Part shown: piece after piece, positions 15,645 through 23,655 of the stretch | Numbering within the stretch: the first letter of the stretch is position 1 | Layout of the letters: each line of letters begins with the position of its first letter | Assembly: GCA_963705635.1 (NCBI GenBank) | Contig: CAVPKH010000001.1 | Location: forward strand, 434,001-498,000 | Origin: VRUE01 sp963705635 | Lineage (GTDB): Bacteria; Actinomycetota; Thermoleophilia; Solirubrobacterales; 70-9 | Direction of reading: 5' to 3' | Length of the DNA: 64,000 nucleotides | Program-made: the position numbers and the translations under genes | The notes under the pieces: generated by a model | Database searches by the model: none | What the model saw: only the letters and a program-made list of their open reading frames with translations | Told to the model about the DNA's origin: nothing

Positions 15645-17927
15645 ATGCGCCTAATCGTCACCGAGAAGAACAACAGCGCCGAGAAGATCGCGACCTTCCT
15701 CAGCAAGGGCAGCGCGACCAGCGACAAAACCTTCAAAGTCCCGTTCTACACTTGGACTGACGAGAACGGCGACGACCAGAGGACGATCGGCCTCAAGGGC
15801 CACGTGCTCGGCCCCGCCTTCCCCGAGGGCTACTCGAACTGGCAGAAAACCGACCTGCACGACCTGATCGACGCCGAGCTGATCAAGGAGCCGACCGACA
15901 AGAACGTCGTCAAGGCGATTCGCAAAGTCGCCAAAGAAGCCGACGAGCTGGTGATCGCGACCGACTTCGACCGCGAGGGCGAGCTGATCGGGCTCGAGGC
16001 CCTGGAGGAGATGCTCGACGCCAACCCCGAGCTCGGCACCCGCGAGGAAACCCGCGCCGGCACGCTGAAGGTCAAGCGCGCCCGCTACTCGGCGCTGACC
16101 AAAGAAGAGATCGAGCGCGCCTTCGGCGAGCTCGACGAACTCTCCTACCCGCTGGCCAACGCCGGCGCCGCCCGCCAGGACATCGACCTGCTCTGGGGCG
16201 CGACCCTGACCCGCGCGGTCTCGCTCTCGACCCGCCGCTTCGGCTCCAACTTCCTCTCGGTCGGCCGCGTGCAGAGCCCGACCCTGGGCCTGATCGTCGA
16301 GCGCGAGATGGAGCGCCGCGCCCACGTCGCCAAACCATTCTGGGAACTGTTCGCCAAGTTCGAGCATCCCGACGGCAGCTTCGAGGCCCACCACGAGACC
16401 GACAAGTTCTGGGAGAAGGCGGAGGCCGACACGGCGCTCGCCGGCACCGCCAGCCCGGCCACGGTCAAGGCCGTGACGGCGCGCAAGAACACGCGCAAAC
16501 CGCCGACGCCGTACAACACCACCGCCTTCACCACCGACGCCTCCAGCCGCCTCGGCATCACCCCCTCGAGCGCGATGCGACTCGCCGAGGACCTCTACAT
16601 GGACGGCTTCATCTCCTACCCGCGCACCGACAACACCGTCTACCCGGTCTCGCTGCCGCTGCGTGAGCTGGTCACCTCGCTGGTCCGGGTCAAGGAGTTC
16701 TCCGCCGCCTCCGGCCTGCTCGACGGCGAGCTGAAGCCGACCCGGGGCAAAAAAGAGACGACCGACCACCCGCCGATCTACCCGACCCAGGCGATCCAGC
16801 CCGGCGCCCTCGGCGACGGGCCCAAGAAGCGCGTCTACGAACTGGTCGTGCGCCGCTTCCTCGCCACCTTCAGCCCGCCGATGATCACCGAGTCGACCCG
16901 CGCCGACATCGAGGCCGGCTCGCAGACCTACTTCGTCCGTGGCTCGGTCGTCGTCGACCCCGGCTTCGCCGGCATCTACACCTACGCCCGCTCCTCCGAC
17001 GAGGAGATCCCGGCGCTGGCGGAGGGCCAGACCCTGCAGCTCGACGGCGAGCCTTGGATCGTCGACAAGGAGACCCAGCCGCCCTCGCGGATCTCGCAGG
17101 CGAAGCTGGTCGAGATGATGGAGGAGCGCGGCCTCGGCACCAAGGCGACCCGCGCCGACATCATCAAGAAGCTCTTCGACCGCGGCTACGTCTACAGCAA
17201 CCCGCCGGTGCCGACCGAGACCGGGATCGCGATGTACGAGGCCTTCAAAAGGTTCGTGCCGCGGATGGCGACGCCGGAGATGACCGCCCAGCTCGAGCAG
17301 GAGATGGACCAGATCGCCGCCGGCGAGATGACCAAGGACGGCGTCGTCGGCGACAGCCGCGAGCTGCTCCACAACACCTGGACCGAAATCGACGGCAGCC
17401 GCGAGGACCTGGCCAAAGTCGTCTGGGCCGGGATGGACCAGGACCGCATCCTCGGCCCCTGCAAGGTCTGCGAAGAAGCCGGCCGCAAGAAGGAGGACGG
17501 CTCGCCCCACATGCTGCGGATCATCCGCGCGAAAAAGTCGGGCAAGCGCTTCGTCGGCTGCAGCGGCTGGACCCTCGATGATCCCGAGTCCTGCGACCAG
17601 ACCTTCCCGCTGCCCCAGCGCGGCGACGTCTTCAAGCTCGAAGAGCGCTGCTCGGTCTGCGGCGAGACGCCGCGGCTCAAGGTCCAGCCCTTCCGCGGGC
17701 GCCCCTGGAACCTCTGCCTCAACGACGACTGCGAGTCGATGCAGGAGATGAAGAAACGCCGCGCCGAGCGCGAAGCGGCGAAAGCGGCCAAAGAAGCGAT
17801 GGCGGAGAAGCCGCTGCCCGAGGGCGACGAGGACAAGGTGCCGGCGAAGAAAACCAAGACGAAGGTCGCCAGCAAAGCCGACACCGCCACGCGCGGCCGC
17901 AAACGCGCCAAGGCCGCGGCCAAATAA
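15645..17927 (+). CDS. topA: DNA topoisomerase I (type IA), archaeal-like
   Basis: A 760-residue type IA topoisomerase that relaxes negative supercoils. The Toprim domain is at the N-terminus (LIVTEKN; later ATDFDREGELIG with the DxD-type metal site), and the catalytic tyrosine is Y325 in GFISYPRTDN. Two or more cysteine-rich zinc ribbons follow (CKVCEEAG, then CSVCGETP and CLNDDCE), and the tail is Lys/Ala-rich, a nonspecific DNA grip. The opening LIVTEKN with GLKGHVLGPAFPEGYSNW resembles archaeal TopA rather than the bacterial form, which opens with VESPAKAK. The start is ATG 15645, where the Toprim fold begins. Confidence 0.93.
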   Translation: MRLIVTEKNNSAEKIATFLSKGSATSDKTFKVPFYTWTDENGDDQRTIGLKGHVLGPAFPEGYSNWQKTDLHDLIDAELIKEPTDKNVVKAIRKVAKEADELVIATDFDREGELIGLEALEEMLDANPELGTREETRAGTLKVKRARYSALTKEEIERAFGELDELSYPLANAGAARQDIDLLWGATLTRAVSLSTRRFGSNFLSVGRVQSPTLGLIVEREMERRAHVAKPFWELFAKFEHPDGSFEAHHETDKFWEKAEADTALAGTASPATVKAVTARKNTRKPPTPYNTTAFTTDASSRLGITPSSAMRLAEDLYMDGFISYPRTDNTVYPVSLPLRELVTSLVRVKEFSAASGLLDGELKPTRGKKETTDHPPIYPTQAIQPGALGDGPKKRVYELVVRRFLATFSPPMITESTRADIEAGSQTYFVRGSVVVDPGFAGIYTYARSSDEEIPALAEGQTLQLDGEPWIVDKETQPPSRISQAKLVEMMEERGLGTKATRADIIKKLFDRGYVYSNPPVPTETGIAMYEAFKRFVPRMATPEMTAQLEQEMDQIAAGEMTKDGVVGDSRELLHNTWTEIDGSREDLAKVVWAGMDQDRILGPCKVCEEAGRKKEDGSPHMLRIIRAKKSGKRFVGCSGWTLDDPESCDQTFPLPQRGDVFKLEERCSVCGETPRLKVQPFRGRPWNLCLNDDCESMQEMKKRRAEREAAKAAKEAMAEKPLPEGDEDKVPAKKTKTKVASKADTATRGRKRAKAAAK

Positions 17928-17988
17928 GAGCTGCCGGTGCGCTTTATCCCCCGATACGGCGGATAAGGACCACCGGAACGGGTTCGAC

Positions 17989-18576
17989 GTGTTCATTTCT
18001 CTCGAGGGCATCGACGGTTCTGGCAAGAGCACGCAGGCGAAGCTGCTGGCCGAGGCCCTCGGTCCTGAGACGCTGCTGATCCGCGAGCCGGGGGGGACCA
18101 GCGCCGCGGAGCGGATCCGCGAGCTGCTCGCCGATCCCTCGCTTGAGATCGACCCCTTCGCCGAGCTGCTGCTCTTCTCCGCCGCCCGCGCCGACCTCGT
18201 CAGCCGGGTGATCCGGCCAGCGCTGGAGGCGGGCGCCGACGTCGTCGCCGATCGCTTCGCCGATTCCAGCGTCGCCTACCAAGGCGGCGCCCGCGAGCTC
18301 GGCACCAGCCACGTGCTCTCGCTCACCGACACCGTGATCGACGGCCTCTGGCCCGACGTCACCGTGCTGCTGCGCGTCGACCCCGAGGTCGGCCTCGGCC
18401 GCGCCGAGGGCAAGGACCGCTTCGAGGCCGAGGGCGTCGATCTCCAGCGCGCCGTCGCCGAGGCCTACGAGGAGATCGCCCAGATCGCCTCCGACCGCGT
18501 CGTCGTGGTCGACGCCAACGGCAGCGCCGAGGAGGTCCACGCCCGCGTGCTCGACGCCGTGAAGAGCGCCCAGTGA
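17989..18576 (+). CDS. tmk: Thymidylate kinase (dTMP kinase)
   Basis: A 195-residue kinase converting dTMP to dTDP. The P-loop GIDGSGKST is near the N-terminus, REPGGTSAAERIR is the DR(E)PG-type substrate motif, and DRFADSSVAYQGGAR is the second conserved block. The start is GTG 17989. It lies between topA (61-nt gap) and the polymerase clamp-loader gene, so this is a replication/DNA-metabolism cluster; tmk-holB is a widespread bacterial gene pair. A small TTATCC/GGATAA hairpin (17944-17966) lies in the gap before it. Confidence 0.96.
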   Translation: MFISLEGIDGSGKSTQAKLLAEALGPETLLIREPGGTSAAERIRELLADPSLEIDPFAELLLFSAARADLVSRVIRPALEAGADVVADRFADSSVAYQGGARELGTSHVLSLTDTVIDGLWPDVTVLLRVDPEVGLGRAEGKDRFEAEGVDLQRAVAEAYEEIAQIASDRVVVVDANGSAEEVHARVLDAVKSAQ

Positions 18577-18579
18577 GCC

Positions 18580-18622
18580 GAGTTCGCCTTTCTTCGCGCT
18601 ATCCGCGACTGACCACGAACTC
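18580..18622 (+). repeat. Small palindrome between tmk and holB
   Basis: GAGTTCG (18580-18586) and CGAACTC (18616-18622) are perfect inverted copies, with a CGCG/CGCG stem inside. It falls in the 52-nt gap. The sequence after GTTCGCCTTT and before CACCGCG resembles the hairpin at 53637-53682, so both may belong to one family. Confidence 0.45.
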
Positions 18623-18628
18623 ACCGCG

Positions 18629-19819
18629 ATGAACGCGATGCTGGAGGGCAGCACGGAGCATCAGCCGCGAGCGCGGGTGGCGCTGAGCGCCGCCCTGGCC
18701 ACGAGCCCGTCGCACGCGTACCTCTTTCGCGGCCCGCGCGGAGCGGGCAAGAGCGCTGTCGCTCGCGCCTTCGCCGCGGAGATCCTCGCCGCTGGGGCCG
18801 CCGACGAGGACGACGCCCGCCGCCGCGCCCTGATCGACCCCTCCCCGCATCCCGACCTCGTCTGGCTGGCGCCGCGTGGAGCGCAGCACATGGTCGAGGA
18901 GGTGCGCGAGCGCATCATCCGAGCCTCCTCCTACCGCCCCTTCGAGGGCGAGAAGCGCGTCTTCGTCGTCGAGGCTGCCGAGGCGATGCGGGACGAGAGC
19001 CAGAACGCGCTGCTGAAGACCCTGGAGGAGCCCCCCGACTTCGTCCACCTGATCCTGCTCACCTCCGAACCAGCAGCCCTTTTGGAGACGATCGCCTCCC
19101 GCTGCCAACCCGTCGACTTCGCTCCGCTGCCCCTGGAAGCCATAGAAGCTGCCCTCGCCAGCGGCGTCCCAGCGGACGACCTCGCCGCTGATCCCTCGGA
19201 AGCTTCACCGGACGAGATTGCCGCGGCGGCCCGCCTCTCCGCCGGCGACCTCGCCCGCGCCCGCCTCTTCCTCACGGACTCGGGCCGAGAGCTCCGCGCA
19301 TCGGCGCTCGAACTGGGAAAGGCGGCGGGAGTGGGTTCGTCGCACGCTCAGCGCGCAAACGCGTCCGACGAACCCACCCCCACCGCCCCCCCGGCAACGG
19401 GCTCCCCCTGGACGCAGCTGCTCAAAACCGCAGGGTCCGCCGGAGAAGAAGCCGAAGAAGCAACCCGCAAGATCCTCGAGGAAGAAACCGAGGCCGGCGT
19501 CAAACGCAGCGCCCGCGACATAACCGACGAAGCCAAACGCGCCGGTCGCCGCCGCCGCACCGAGATGCTCGACCTCGCCCTCGAGCTCTGCGCCAGCTGG
19601 TTCCGCGACCTCGCTGCCACCGCCTCCGGCGCCACTGACGTCGTCTTCAACCGGGACCGCCTTGCGGATCTCGAGGCCCGCGCGGCCAGCCTCGATCCAG
19701 CCCGTCCCCGCCGTGCCGCGGAGCTGGTCCAGGACACCCGCCGGCGCCTCGACCTCAACGTCTCCGAGGAGCTAGCCCTTGAGGCTCTGGTCTTTCGCCT
19801 TGAGGCCGTTTTCGCCTGA
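18629..19819 (+). CDS. holB: DNA polymerase III delta' subunit (clamp loader)
   Basis: A 396-residue AAA+ clamp-loader subunit. The nucleotide loop is GPRGAGKSAVARAFA, SRC is in ETIASRCQPVDF, and the arginine-containing SRC motif plus ALLKTLEEPPDFVHLILLTSEP is the hallmark of delta'/gamma proteins. The normal zinc-binding cysteines of the family are missing, as in many actinobacterial delta' proteins. The C-terminal part (after 250) is alanine/arginine-rich and helical. Start choice is uncertain: ATG 18629 or ATG 18638. The last 48 nt overlap the end of the DUF2304 gene on the other strand. Confidence 0.93.
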   Translation: MNAMLEGSTEHQPRARVALSAALATSPSHAYLFRGPRGAGKSAVARAFAAEILAAGAADEDDARRRALIDPSPHPDLVWLAPRGAQHMVEEVRERIIRASSYRPFEGEKRVFVVEAAEAMRDESQNALLKTLEEPPDFVHLILLTSEPAALLETIASRCQPVDFAPLPLEAIEAALASGVPADDLAADPSEASPDEIAAAARLSAGDLARARLFLTDSGRELRASALELGKAAGVGSSHAQRANASDEPTPTAPPATGSPWTQLLKTAGSAGEEAEEATRKILEEETEAGVKRSARDITDEAKRAGRRRRTEMLDLALELCASWFRDLAATASGATDVVFNRDRLADLEARAASLDPARPRRAAELVQDTRRRLDLNVSEELALEALVFRLEAVFA

Positions 19820-20203
19820 GCTCGCCTGCTCGCGCGCCTTCTCCAACGCCCGCTCCTGGGCCAGGCGGGTTATCTGAGCGGCCTGGCGCGACATGATCAC
19901 GCTGAAGTTGAGCGCCAGGCCGAGCAGCAGCAGCGAGACGATCGAGAACAGGGCGACGTTGGTGTCGCGCACGCCCATCGCGTCGGCGACGACCGTCAGC
20001 AGGCCGGGGAAGGCGGCGCCGACCAGCATCCCCAGGCCGGCGACGAACCAGACCACGCTGAAGCGCTCCTGCAGCCGGTCGCGGCGGATCAGGTCGAGCA
20101 CCAGCGCCATGAAGGCGAGTGCCAGGACCGCGGCGATGATCCGCGTCTGCGAGGTCAGGTGGACCTTGGGGCTCTCGGCAGCGGCCAGGAGCAGGGCCGT
20201 CAT
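19772..20203 (-). CDS. DUF2304 membrane protein
   Basis: A 143-residue protein with three hydrophobic segments (about 22-40, 50-68 and 82-103) and a charged helical C-terminus rich in Ala, Glu and Lys. FSVVWFVAGLGMLVG and SLLLLGLALNFSV fit DUF2304, a family almost always encoded beside GT2 glycosyltransferases. Its start overlaps the stop of the glycosyltransferase by 4 nt (ATGA). It probably anchors or partners a polyprenyl-phosphate sugar transferase. Its 3' end overlaps holB by 48 nt on the opposite strand. Confidence 0.85.
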   Translation of the reverse strand: MTALLLAAAESPKVHLTSQTRIIAAVLALAFMALVLDLIRRDRLQERFSVVWFVAGLGMLVGAAFPGLLTVVADAMGVRDTNVALFSIVSLLLLGLALNFSVIMSRQAAQITRLAQERALEKAREQASSGENGLKAKDQSLKG

Positions 20204-20925
20204 CGCTCCGCCTCCACTCGCCGCGGCCGGAACTGGCCGACGAGCAGCACGATCAGCCCCTTGAAGATGAAGAAGGCCGAGCGCAGCGGCGTCAGGAACG
20301 AGGTGCCGCCGGCGCGCTCCAGCATTCGCACCGGAACCTCCTCGACCCGCAGGCCCTCGCGCACGGCGAGCTGCAGCGACTCGATCTCGGCGAAGTCGGG
20401 CGAGTAGCGCTCGCTGAACAGCAACATCACCTCGCGGTTCGCCGCCCGCATGCCGCTCGTCGTGTCGGTGAAGCGCTGCCGCGTCGCCAGGGTGAGGAAG
20501 AAGCGGAAGACGCCGGTGCCGATGCGGCGCGAGAGGGTCGGCTTGTAGTCGTCGTTCTCGGCCGGGCCGCGGTCGCGGTAGCGCGAGCCGATCACCAGGT
20601 CGGCGCGATTGGCGTAGACCTCCTCGAGCAGCCGTGCCACCTCCGCCGGGGGGTGCTGTCCGTCGGCGTCGAGGTGGGCGCAGAAGTCATAGCCCTCGCG
20701 CCGGGCGTGCAGGTAGCCGGTCTGCAGCGCCGCCCCGAGCCCCTGGTTGAAGGGCAGCGAGGCGACCAGGGCGCCCGCCTCGCGCGCCCGTTCAGTCGTC
20801 GCATCGGTCGAGCCATCGTCGATCACGAGCAGATCGGCCTCGGGCAGGGACTCGCGCACTCCCGCGATCACCGCCGCGATCGAGCCCTCCTCGTTCCAGG
20901 CTGGAATGAAGACCAGAGTCCGCAC
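20200..20925 (-). CDS. Family 2 glycosyltransferase (polyprenyl-phosphate sugar transferase-like)
   Basis: A 241-residue GT-A enzyme. It opens with FIPAWNEEGSI, DDGSTDATTERAREAGA gives the nucleotide-sugar site, and CAHLDADGQHPPAEV holds the DxD metal motif. GSRYRDRG and SGMRAANREV follow. This is the dolichyl-phosphate mannose synthase/GtrB pattern; a C-terminal hydrophobic helix (FFIFKGLIVLLVGQF) ties it to the membrane. Coupled with DUF2304 by ATGA overlap. It probably loads a hexose on undecaprenyl- or decaprenyl-phosphate for envelope glycans. Confidence 0.93.
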   Translation of the reverse strand: MRTLVFIPAWNEEGSIAAVIAGVRESLPEADLLVIDDGSTDATTERAREAGALVASLPFNQGLGAALQTGYLHARREGYDFCAHLDADGQHPPAEVARLLEEVYANRADLVIGSRYRDRGPAENDDYKPTLSRRIGTGVFRFFLTLATRQRFTDTTSGMRAANREVMLLFSERYSPDFAEIESLQLAVREGLRVEEVPVRMLERAGGTSFLTPLRSAFFIFKGLIVLLVGQFRPRRVEAER

Positions 20926-20968
20926 CGACCGATTCTCCCACTATGGCCGGTCCCCCCGTTCCCGACGA

Positions 20969-21014
20969 CGTGTCTGACCTTAGGGGTCCGTATAACCCCC
21001 TTAGGTCAGACACG
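20969..21014. repeat. Long palindrome in divergent promoter region (18-bp stem, one mismatch)
   Basis: CGTGTCTGACCTTAGGGG (20969-20986) and CCCCTTAGGTCAGACACG (20997-21014) pair except at one position, with a 10-nt loop. It lies between the divergent glycosyltransferase and histidine-kinase genes, 35 nt before the kinase ATG, where a terminator is not expected. It could be an operator, a transcript-leader hairpin or a REP-like mobile sequence. Confidence 0.7.
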
Positions 21015-21048
21015 CCTGTCAACGGGGCGTTTGTGTTAGTAACTGCTC

Positions 21049-22347
21049 ATGAGACGGATTGGCATGCGGTTGTGGCTGGCGGGCGCGTTTGCCGCCGTTT
21101 CGCTGATCACGGCCTTTGCCGTCTACCTCTTTGGCGACAACCAGCGGGCGCTTGTCGTTGCGGTTCTGATCGGCGTCCTCGCCGGCTTCCTGATCGCCGC
21201 GGCGATCTCCCACCGCGTCGCCCGCCTGGCCCAGGCCGCCGGCGAGATGGCCGCGGGCTCCTTCGACGCCCCGCTGCGGGTCGGCGGCCGCGACGAGATC
21301 GGCGAACTCGCCCGCGCCCTGGAGTCGATGCGCGCCTCGCTGCAGGAGAGCTTCGGCGTGCTCACCGCCGATCGCAACAAGCTGGAGGCGATCTTCGACG
21401 GCCTCACCGACGCGGTGATGGTGGTCGACGACGAAGGCCCGGTGCGCTTCTCCAACAACGCCGCCGCCAAGCTGCTCGCCGACGGCCGCCCCGCCGAGCC
21501 GCTGCTGCCGTTGCTGCACCGCGCCGCCGAGGTCGGCTTCGCCGCCCACCCGGCGCTGCGGATCGGCGACCGCGCCTACGCGATGCAGGCGCGGGCGCTG
21601 CCCGACGAGCGGGCGGTGCTGGCGGTGGTCCGCGATCGCACCGACGAGATGCGCCGCGAGTTCGCCGAAGCCGACTTCGTCTCCAACGCCGCCCATGAGC
21701 TGCGCAACCCGCTGGCCGGGATCTCCGGCGCGATCGAGGTCCTCCAGGACGGGGCGAAGGACGATCCGAAGGCGCGCGACCATTTCCTCACCCGCCTGGC
21801 CGAGGATGCCGAGCGGATGAACCGGCTGACGCAGGCGCTGCTCACCCTGGCCAGGGTCGAGTCGCTGGGGGCGGGGGAGACCGAGGTGGTCGACGTGTCG
21901 ATCGCGATCCGCGACGTCGTCGCCGCGGTCGCGGCCCCCAAACACGTCGAGCTGGTGGTCGATTCCGAGCCCGATCTGACCGCGAAGGGGGACCCGACCC
22001 TGCTGCGCCAGGTGATGATTGGCTTGCTCACCAATGCCTTCAAGAACACGCCACCCCCCGGCACCGTTACCGTACGCGGCCGCCGCGACGGCGAGACGGA
22101 CGTGATCTTGGAAGTCATCGACACAGGCACAGGCATACCCGCGGCGGAGATCGAGCGCGTCTTCGAGCGCTTCTACCGGCGCAGCGAGTCGCGCAAGCAG
22201 GAGGGCTTCGGCCTCGGCCTGGCGATCGCCCGCCGCATGGTCGACGTCATGGGTGGCGAGATCGGCGCAACCTCGGTCCAGGGCAAGGGCAGCACCTTCT
22301 GGGTCCGCCTCCCCGTCGCCCAGCCCAGCCCGACGCCGGTGGCCTGA
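21049..22347 (+). CDS. Sensor histidine kinase (HAMP-PAS-HisKA-HATPase)
   Basis: A 432-residue kinase with two closely spaced N-terminal membrane helices, hence almost no extracytoplasmic sensor. HAMP is about 55-105 (DEIGELARALESMRASL), a PAS-like segment about 115-200 (LEAIFDGLTDAVMVVDDEGPV), and HisKA carries the phospho-His in FVSNAAHELRNPLAG. The ATPase N, G1 and G2 boxes are NAFKNTPP, DTGTGIP and GFGLGLAIA. This is a PhoR/ResE-like, OmpR-partner class. The response regulator starts 2 nt after the stop. Confidence 0.95.
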   Translation: MRRIGMRLWLAGAFAAVSLITAFAVYLFGDNQRALVVAVLIGVLAGFLIAAAISHRVARLAQAAGEMAAGSFDAPLRVGGRDEIGELARALESMRASLQESFGVLTADRNKLEAIFDGLTDAVMVVDDEGPVRFSNNAAAKLLADGRPAEPLLPLLHRAAEVGFAAHPALRIGDRAYAMQARALPDERAVLAVVRDRTDEMRREFAEADFVSNAAHELRNPLAGISGAIEVLQDGAKDDPKARDHFLTRLAEDAERMNRLTQALLTLARVESLGAGETEVVDVSIAIRDVVAAVAAPKHVELVVDSEPDLTAKGDPTLLRQVMIGLLTNAFKNTPPPGTVTVRGRRDGETDVILEVIDTGTGIPAAEIERVFERFYRRSESRKQEGFGLGLAIARRMVDVMGGEIGATSVQGKGSTFWVRLPVAQPSPTPVA

Positions 22348-22349
22348 GG

Positions 22350-23063
22350 ATGAGCAGCGGGCGCATCCTGGTTGCGGACGACGAGCCGTCGGTGCGCGAG
22401 TCGGTCGGCTACGCGCTGGCCCAGGACGGCTTCGACGTCGACGTCGCCGCCGACGGCGACGAGGCGACCGCGAAAGTTGGCGGTGACGCCATTCCCTACG
22501 ACCTGCTGATCCTCGACATCATGATGCCGGGACCGAGCGGCCTCGACATCTGCCGCGACGTGCGCGCGCGCAGCGCCGTGCCGATCATCGTCCTCACCGC
22601 CAAGGACGCCGAGGTCGACAAGGTGGTCGGACTCGAGGTCGGCGCCGATGACTACGTCACCAAGCCCTTCTCGGTGCGTGAGCTGCTCGGTCGCGTGCGC
22701 GCCCAGCTGCGTCGGCGCGAGCTCGACCGCGGCCCGCTCAACCAGGCGGTCAAGATCGAAGCCGGCCCGGTGACGATCGACCTCGTCCGCCACGTCGCCA
22801 CCGTGCACGGCGTGCCGGTCAACCTGACCCGCTCGGAGTTCCAGCTCCTGCGCCTGCTCGTCGCCCGCCCCGGCGAGGTCTTCCCCCGTCGTTTAATCAT
22901 GGAGGAGCTCTGGCAGACCGAGTTCGACGGCGACGAGCGCGCCTGCGACGTCCACATCTCCAACCTGCGCCAGAAGGTCGAGCGCGACCCCCAGCGCCCC
23001 GAGCTGGTCGTCACCGTGCGCGGCGTCGGCTACAAGTTCGACGGCCAGAGCGGCGCCGTCTAA
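22350..23063 (+). CDS. OmpR/PhoB-family response regulator
   Basis: A 237-residue regulator. The receiver has the acidic pair DDE at the start, the phospho-accepting Asp in LLILDIMMPG, the switch Thr in VLTAKD and Lys in YVTKPF. The C-terminal winged helix ends with RGVGYKFDG, a fixed feature of OmpR-type effectors. Coupled with the upstream kinase (kinase first, 2-nt gap, its GAGG overlapping the stop). No target operon can be inferred from the neighbours. Confidence 0.95.
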   Translation: MSSGRILVADDEPSVRESVGYALAQDGFDVDVAADGDEATAKVGGDAIPYDLLILDIMMPGPSGLDICRDVRARSAVPIIVLTAKDAEVDKVVGLEVGADDYVTKPFSVRELLGRVRAQLRRRELDRGPLNQAVKIEAGPVTIDLVRHVATVHGVPVNLTRSEFQLLRLLVARPGEVFPRRLIMEELWQTEFDGDERACDVHISNLRQKVERDPQRPELVVTVRGVGYKFDGQSGAV

Positions 23064-23118
23064 AGCCCTCGGGCCACTGCGCGCCCGCCGGCTTGTCATC
23101 CGCAAGCGGCGGCATGCT

Positions 23119-23577
23119 TTGCCGACTTTGAGGCGCGATCCGTCTTATTTCAGCGTGGCGGGGGTTGCCCTTCGCGAGGAGATGGGCAGGCTGCGGGAGC
23201 TGCCGACGTTTGCCGATGGGCCCTTGGCCGCGCGTGAGCCCGAGCTCAAGGTGCGGCGGGCGCGGCGGCGCCCCAACCGCCTCGGCTTCGCCGTGCCGAG
23301 CCAGTTCCGGCTCTCCGTAACCGCGTACCCGGGAATCCGCCCCGGTGACGTTCTCGAGACGCTTCTCCACGAGTTGGTGCACCTGCACGTCGGGCGCGCT
23401 GCCGAGGCGCATGGATGGCACGGGCAGACCTTCAAGCGGACGCTCGCGCGGGCGATGGGCGAGGGCTACGGGGTCGCCGGGCCGAGCCCACGGAGCACGA
23501 TCCACGGCGTCTACGCCGAGGCGATAGAGCGGCAGCGGCTGGCCAGCACCGAGCCGCTTCAGATCAGCCTGCAGTAG
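23119..23577 (+). CDS. SprT-like zinc metallopeptidase-type protein
   Basis: Up to 152 residues. HELVHLHVG provides HExxH, and GWHGQTFKRTLARA supplies the third ligand region, as in the SprT/Spartan fold. Bacterial SprT proteins are little studied; eukaryotic Spartan degrades DNA-protein crosslinks. The start is uncertain: TTG 23119 is the longest, while GTG 23155 or a later ATG would shorten the poorly conserved N-terminus. No C-terminal zinc ribbon is visible. Confidence 0.75.
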   Translation: MPTLRRDPSYFSVAGVALREEMGRLRELPTFADGPLAAREPELKVRRARRRPNRLGFAVPSQFRLSVTAYPGIRPGDVLETLLHELVHLHVGRAAEAHGWHGQTFKRTLARAMGEGYGVAGPSPRSTIHGVYAEAIERQRLASTEPLQISLQ

Positions 23578-23655
23578 CGGCCCATCGGGCCCCGCCAGCC
23601 TCCCTTATGGTTTTCTGATCTAAAGTAATCGACCGTTATCTACGTAAGGGAGCCG

